Source of the DNA: an uncultured Nitrospira sp.
Lineage (GTDB): Bacteria > Nitrospirota > Nitrospiria > Nitrospirales > Nitrospiraceae
Direction of reading: 5' to 3'
Assembly: GCA_902500805.1 (NCBI GenBank)
Contig: CABVSA010000040.1
Location: 1 to 32,622 of the forward strand
Length of the DNA: 32,622 nt
In this document: positions 31,475-32,622 of the stretch, one piece after another
How positions within the stretch are numbered: position 1 is the first letter of the stretch
Layout of the letters: every line of letters starts with the position of its first letter
Notes under the pieces: model-generated
Told to the model about the DNA's origin: nothing
Seen by the model: only the letters and a program-made list of their open reading frames with translations
The model's database searches: none
Translations under genes and position numbers: made by a program

Positions 31475-32568
31475 TGGACTGTAACACCCATTTGTAGACT
31501 ATACTCGTGTTCATGACCAATACGAGTACCCTGACGACACGTGAACGGATGGAACTGCGCCGACAAGCGAGAAGCCAGAGCGGGCGTGCCGATGCCGCGC
31601 GGCGGGCCCGTGTCATTCTGCTTCTGGCGGAGGGGGCGACGTGGGCGGCCGTGTGTCACGCCGTGGGGTGCAGTCGCGGTTTTATTGCGACGTGGAGTCA
31701 CCGGTTTGCTGCGGAACGGGTGGCGGGACTGTATAGCCGTCATCGCGGGCAAGCTCCCCAACGCGACACGGCGCGGGCAGAAGCCCGTATTCTGGAGGCC
31801 ACACGGCGGGCACCAGCCGACGGGGCGACGCACTGGAGTACCCGCAAACTGGCAACCCACCTCCGGGTTAGCCACATGCGGGTGGCGCGGGTCTGGGCGA
31901 AACATGGACTCAAGCCGCATCGGCTGGAGCGCGATATGGCGTCCACCGACCCGGAGTTCGAGACGAAGGCGGCAGACATCATCGGCCTGTATCTGAACCC
32001 GCCGCAGCATGCGGCCGTGTTTTGCGTGGATGAGAAAACCGCCATCCAGGCCTTGGACCGCAAAGATCCAGTGCTGCCCCTGTCGCCCGGGCGGGCTGAA
32101 CGGCATGGGTTTGAATATTACCGGCATGGCACACTGTCTCTGTACGCCGCGTTCAATACCAAGACCGGGGAAGTGTTGGGCAAGACAGCGGACCGGCACA
32201 CCTCGGAACAATTCGTCGCCTTTCTGACAGACCTGGTGGCCAATCACCCCCCCGGGCAGGAGCTGCACGTGATTGCCGATCACCTCTCGGCCCACAAGAC
32301 CAGTCGGGTCACTGAGTTTCTGCAGACCCACGCGACGGTGCACGTGCATTTCACGCCGACATATTCCTCGTGGCTCAACCAGGTTGAACTGTGGTTTGCG
32401 AAGATCGAGCGCGATGTCATCGCCCGAGGCGTCTTTACCTCGGTTAAGGACCTCAGCAAGAAACTGATGCGCTATATTCGTCACTACAATAAGGCCCCCA
32501 AGATCGTGAAGTGGAAATACCGTGATCCGTCTCGACGCATCGGTTCACAATTACCCGTTACAGGCCAC
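31474..32568 (+). mobile_element. Complete IS630-family insertion sequence
   Basis: The element is 1095 bases long. Terminal inverted repeats start GTGGACTGTAAC (31474-31485) and end GTTACAGGCCAC (32557-32568), matching at 11 of 12 positions and continuing imperfectly inward. It is flanked by TA on both sides (31472-31473 and 32569-32570), the target duplication expected of IS630/Tc1-type transposition. It carries one transposase gene with no frameshift. Confidence 0.85.
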
Positions 32569-32571
32569 TAG
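31513..32571 (+). CDS. IS630-family transposase
   Basis: From ATG 31513 the product has 352 residues; GTG 31507 would add two. The N-terminal half is a double helix-turn-helix (AARRARVILLLAEGATWAAV, HAVGCSRGFIATWSHRFAAE, then LATHLRVSHMRVARVWAKHG). The DDE catalytic core is intact: Asp in VFCVDEKTAIQALDRK, Asp in LHVIADHLSAHKTSRV, and Glu in TPTYSSWLNQVELWFAKIER. All signs point to a functional enzyme. Its stop TAG (32569-32571) is not in the element: TA is the target duplication and G the flanking base. Insertions next to C or T would therefore read on past the end. Confidence 0.9.
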   Translation: MTNTSTLTTRERMELRRQARSQSGRADAARRARVILLLAEGATWAAVCHAVGCSRGFIATWSHRFAAERVAGLYSRHRGQAPQRDTARAEARILEATRRAPADGATHWSTRKLATHLRVSHMRVARVWAKHGLKPHRLERDMASTDPEFETKAADIIGLYLNPPQHAAVFCVDEKTAIQALDRKDPVLPLSPGRAERHGFEYYRHGTLSLYAAFNTKTGEVLGKTADRHTSEQFVAFLTDLVANHPPGQELHVIADHLSAHKTSRVTEFLQTHATVHVHFTPTYSSWLNQVELWFAKIERDVIARGVFTSVKDLSKKLMRYIRHYNKAPKIVKWKYRDPSRRIGSQLPVTGH

Positions 32572-32576
32572 TCCCC

Positions 32577-32605
32577 TTGCATTGCTTAGGGGTGCGTGCT
32601 ATGGT
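32577..32605 (+). promoter_or_regulatory. Possible promoter at the right edge
   Basis: TTGCAT (32577-32582) and TATGGT (32600-32605) are 17 bases apart, just right of the IS630 element. Any gene would start beyond the window, so it cannot be tested here. CCCC-12-GGGG (32573-32592) could form a weak hairpin belonging to the dat transcript before the insertion. Confidence 0.3.
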
Positions 32606-32622
32606 ACCGCCTCTGTAAGTGG

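Noticed and set aside
31471..32484. A 337-codon minus-strand frame inside the IS630 element
   Set aside because: It is a shadow of the transposase, whose DDE motifs are clear.

Overview
The window looks like a chromosomal segment of a Nitrospira-type bacterium (phylum Nitrospirota). The assignment is an inference. It rests on a hopanoid C-3 methylase (HpnR) fragment at the left edge, GC-rich codon usage, many periplasmic or lipoprotein genes, a secreted cupredoxin, and intergenic repeats rich in TTCACG/TTTCAAG-type words that I associate with Nitrospira genomes. No rRNA, tRNA, CRISPR array or prophage is visible. Most of the sequence is ordinary chromosome with a few accessory islands.

Layout. 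1-5.1 kb: the 3' part of hpnR, a large lipoprotein on the minus strand, and two tandem TraT-like outer-membrane proteins separated by an inverted repeat. 5.1-7.8 kb is an accessory patch: an antibiotic-biosynthesis-monooxygenase-fold protein, an exported agmatine-deiminase-family protein whose stop codon lies inside an integron attC-like site, a cupin, and a hicBA toxin-antitoxin pair whose toxin has an in-frame TAG. 7.9-10.7 kb: overlapping tldD-tldE protease genes. 10.8-15.6 kb: a coiled-coil protein, an exported TPR protein, a SLOG-fold protein, an exported MsrA, and a two-gene DUF5674 operon. 15.8-20.5 kb: a queuosine-precursor transporter (minus), an exported retropepsin-like protein, two lipoproteins (minus), a second toxin-antitoxin pair (DUF4160 plus HTH protein) whose toxin has an in-frame TGA, and a small secreted protein. 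20.7-26.5 kb: a class I/II aminotransferase, a composite repeat, divergent cysQ-like and corA genes, and a leuC-leuD-orf operon on the minus strand with a good promoter. 26.5-31.5 kb: a MEKHLA protein, a CBS-pair protein, a cupredoxin and a ferredoxin that converge on two strong terminators, then a compact DUF192-Rieske-I42-like-dat gene run. 31.5-32.6 kb: a complete IS630-family element inserted at the dat stop codon.

The genes do not form one pathway. Recognisable functional units are TldD/TldE (peptide maturation or degradation), LeuC/LeuD (leucine synthesis), envelope maintenance (TraT-like, MsrA, LEA2 and other lipoproteins), and redox carriers (cupredoxin, 2[4Fe-4S] ferredoxin, Rieske protein). 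The most notable observations are: two unrelated toxin-antitoxin loci that each keep the antitoxin frame but carry a nonsense codon in the toxin; the attC-like site after the deiminase gene; the repeat-derived N-terminus of the second TraT-like lipoprotein; several genes with a -10-like box 6-7 nt before the start codon and no clear Shine-Dalgarno; and the IS630 copy whose insertion supplies the stop codon of both its host gene and its transposase.
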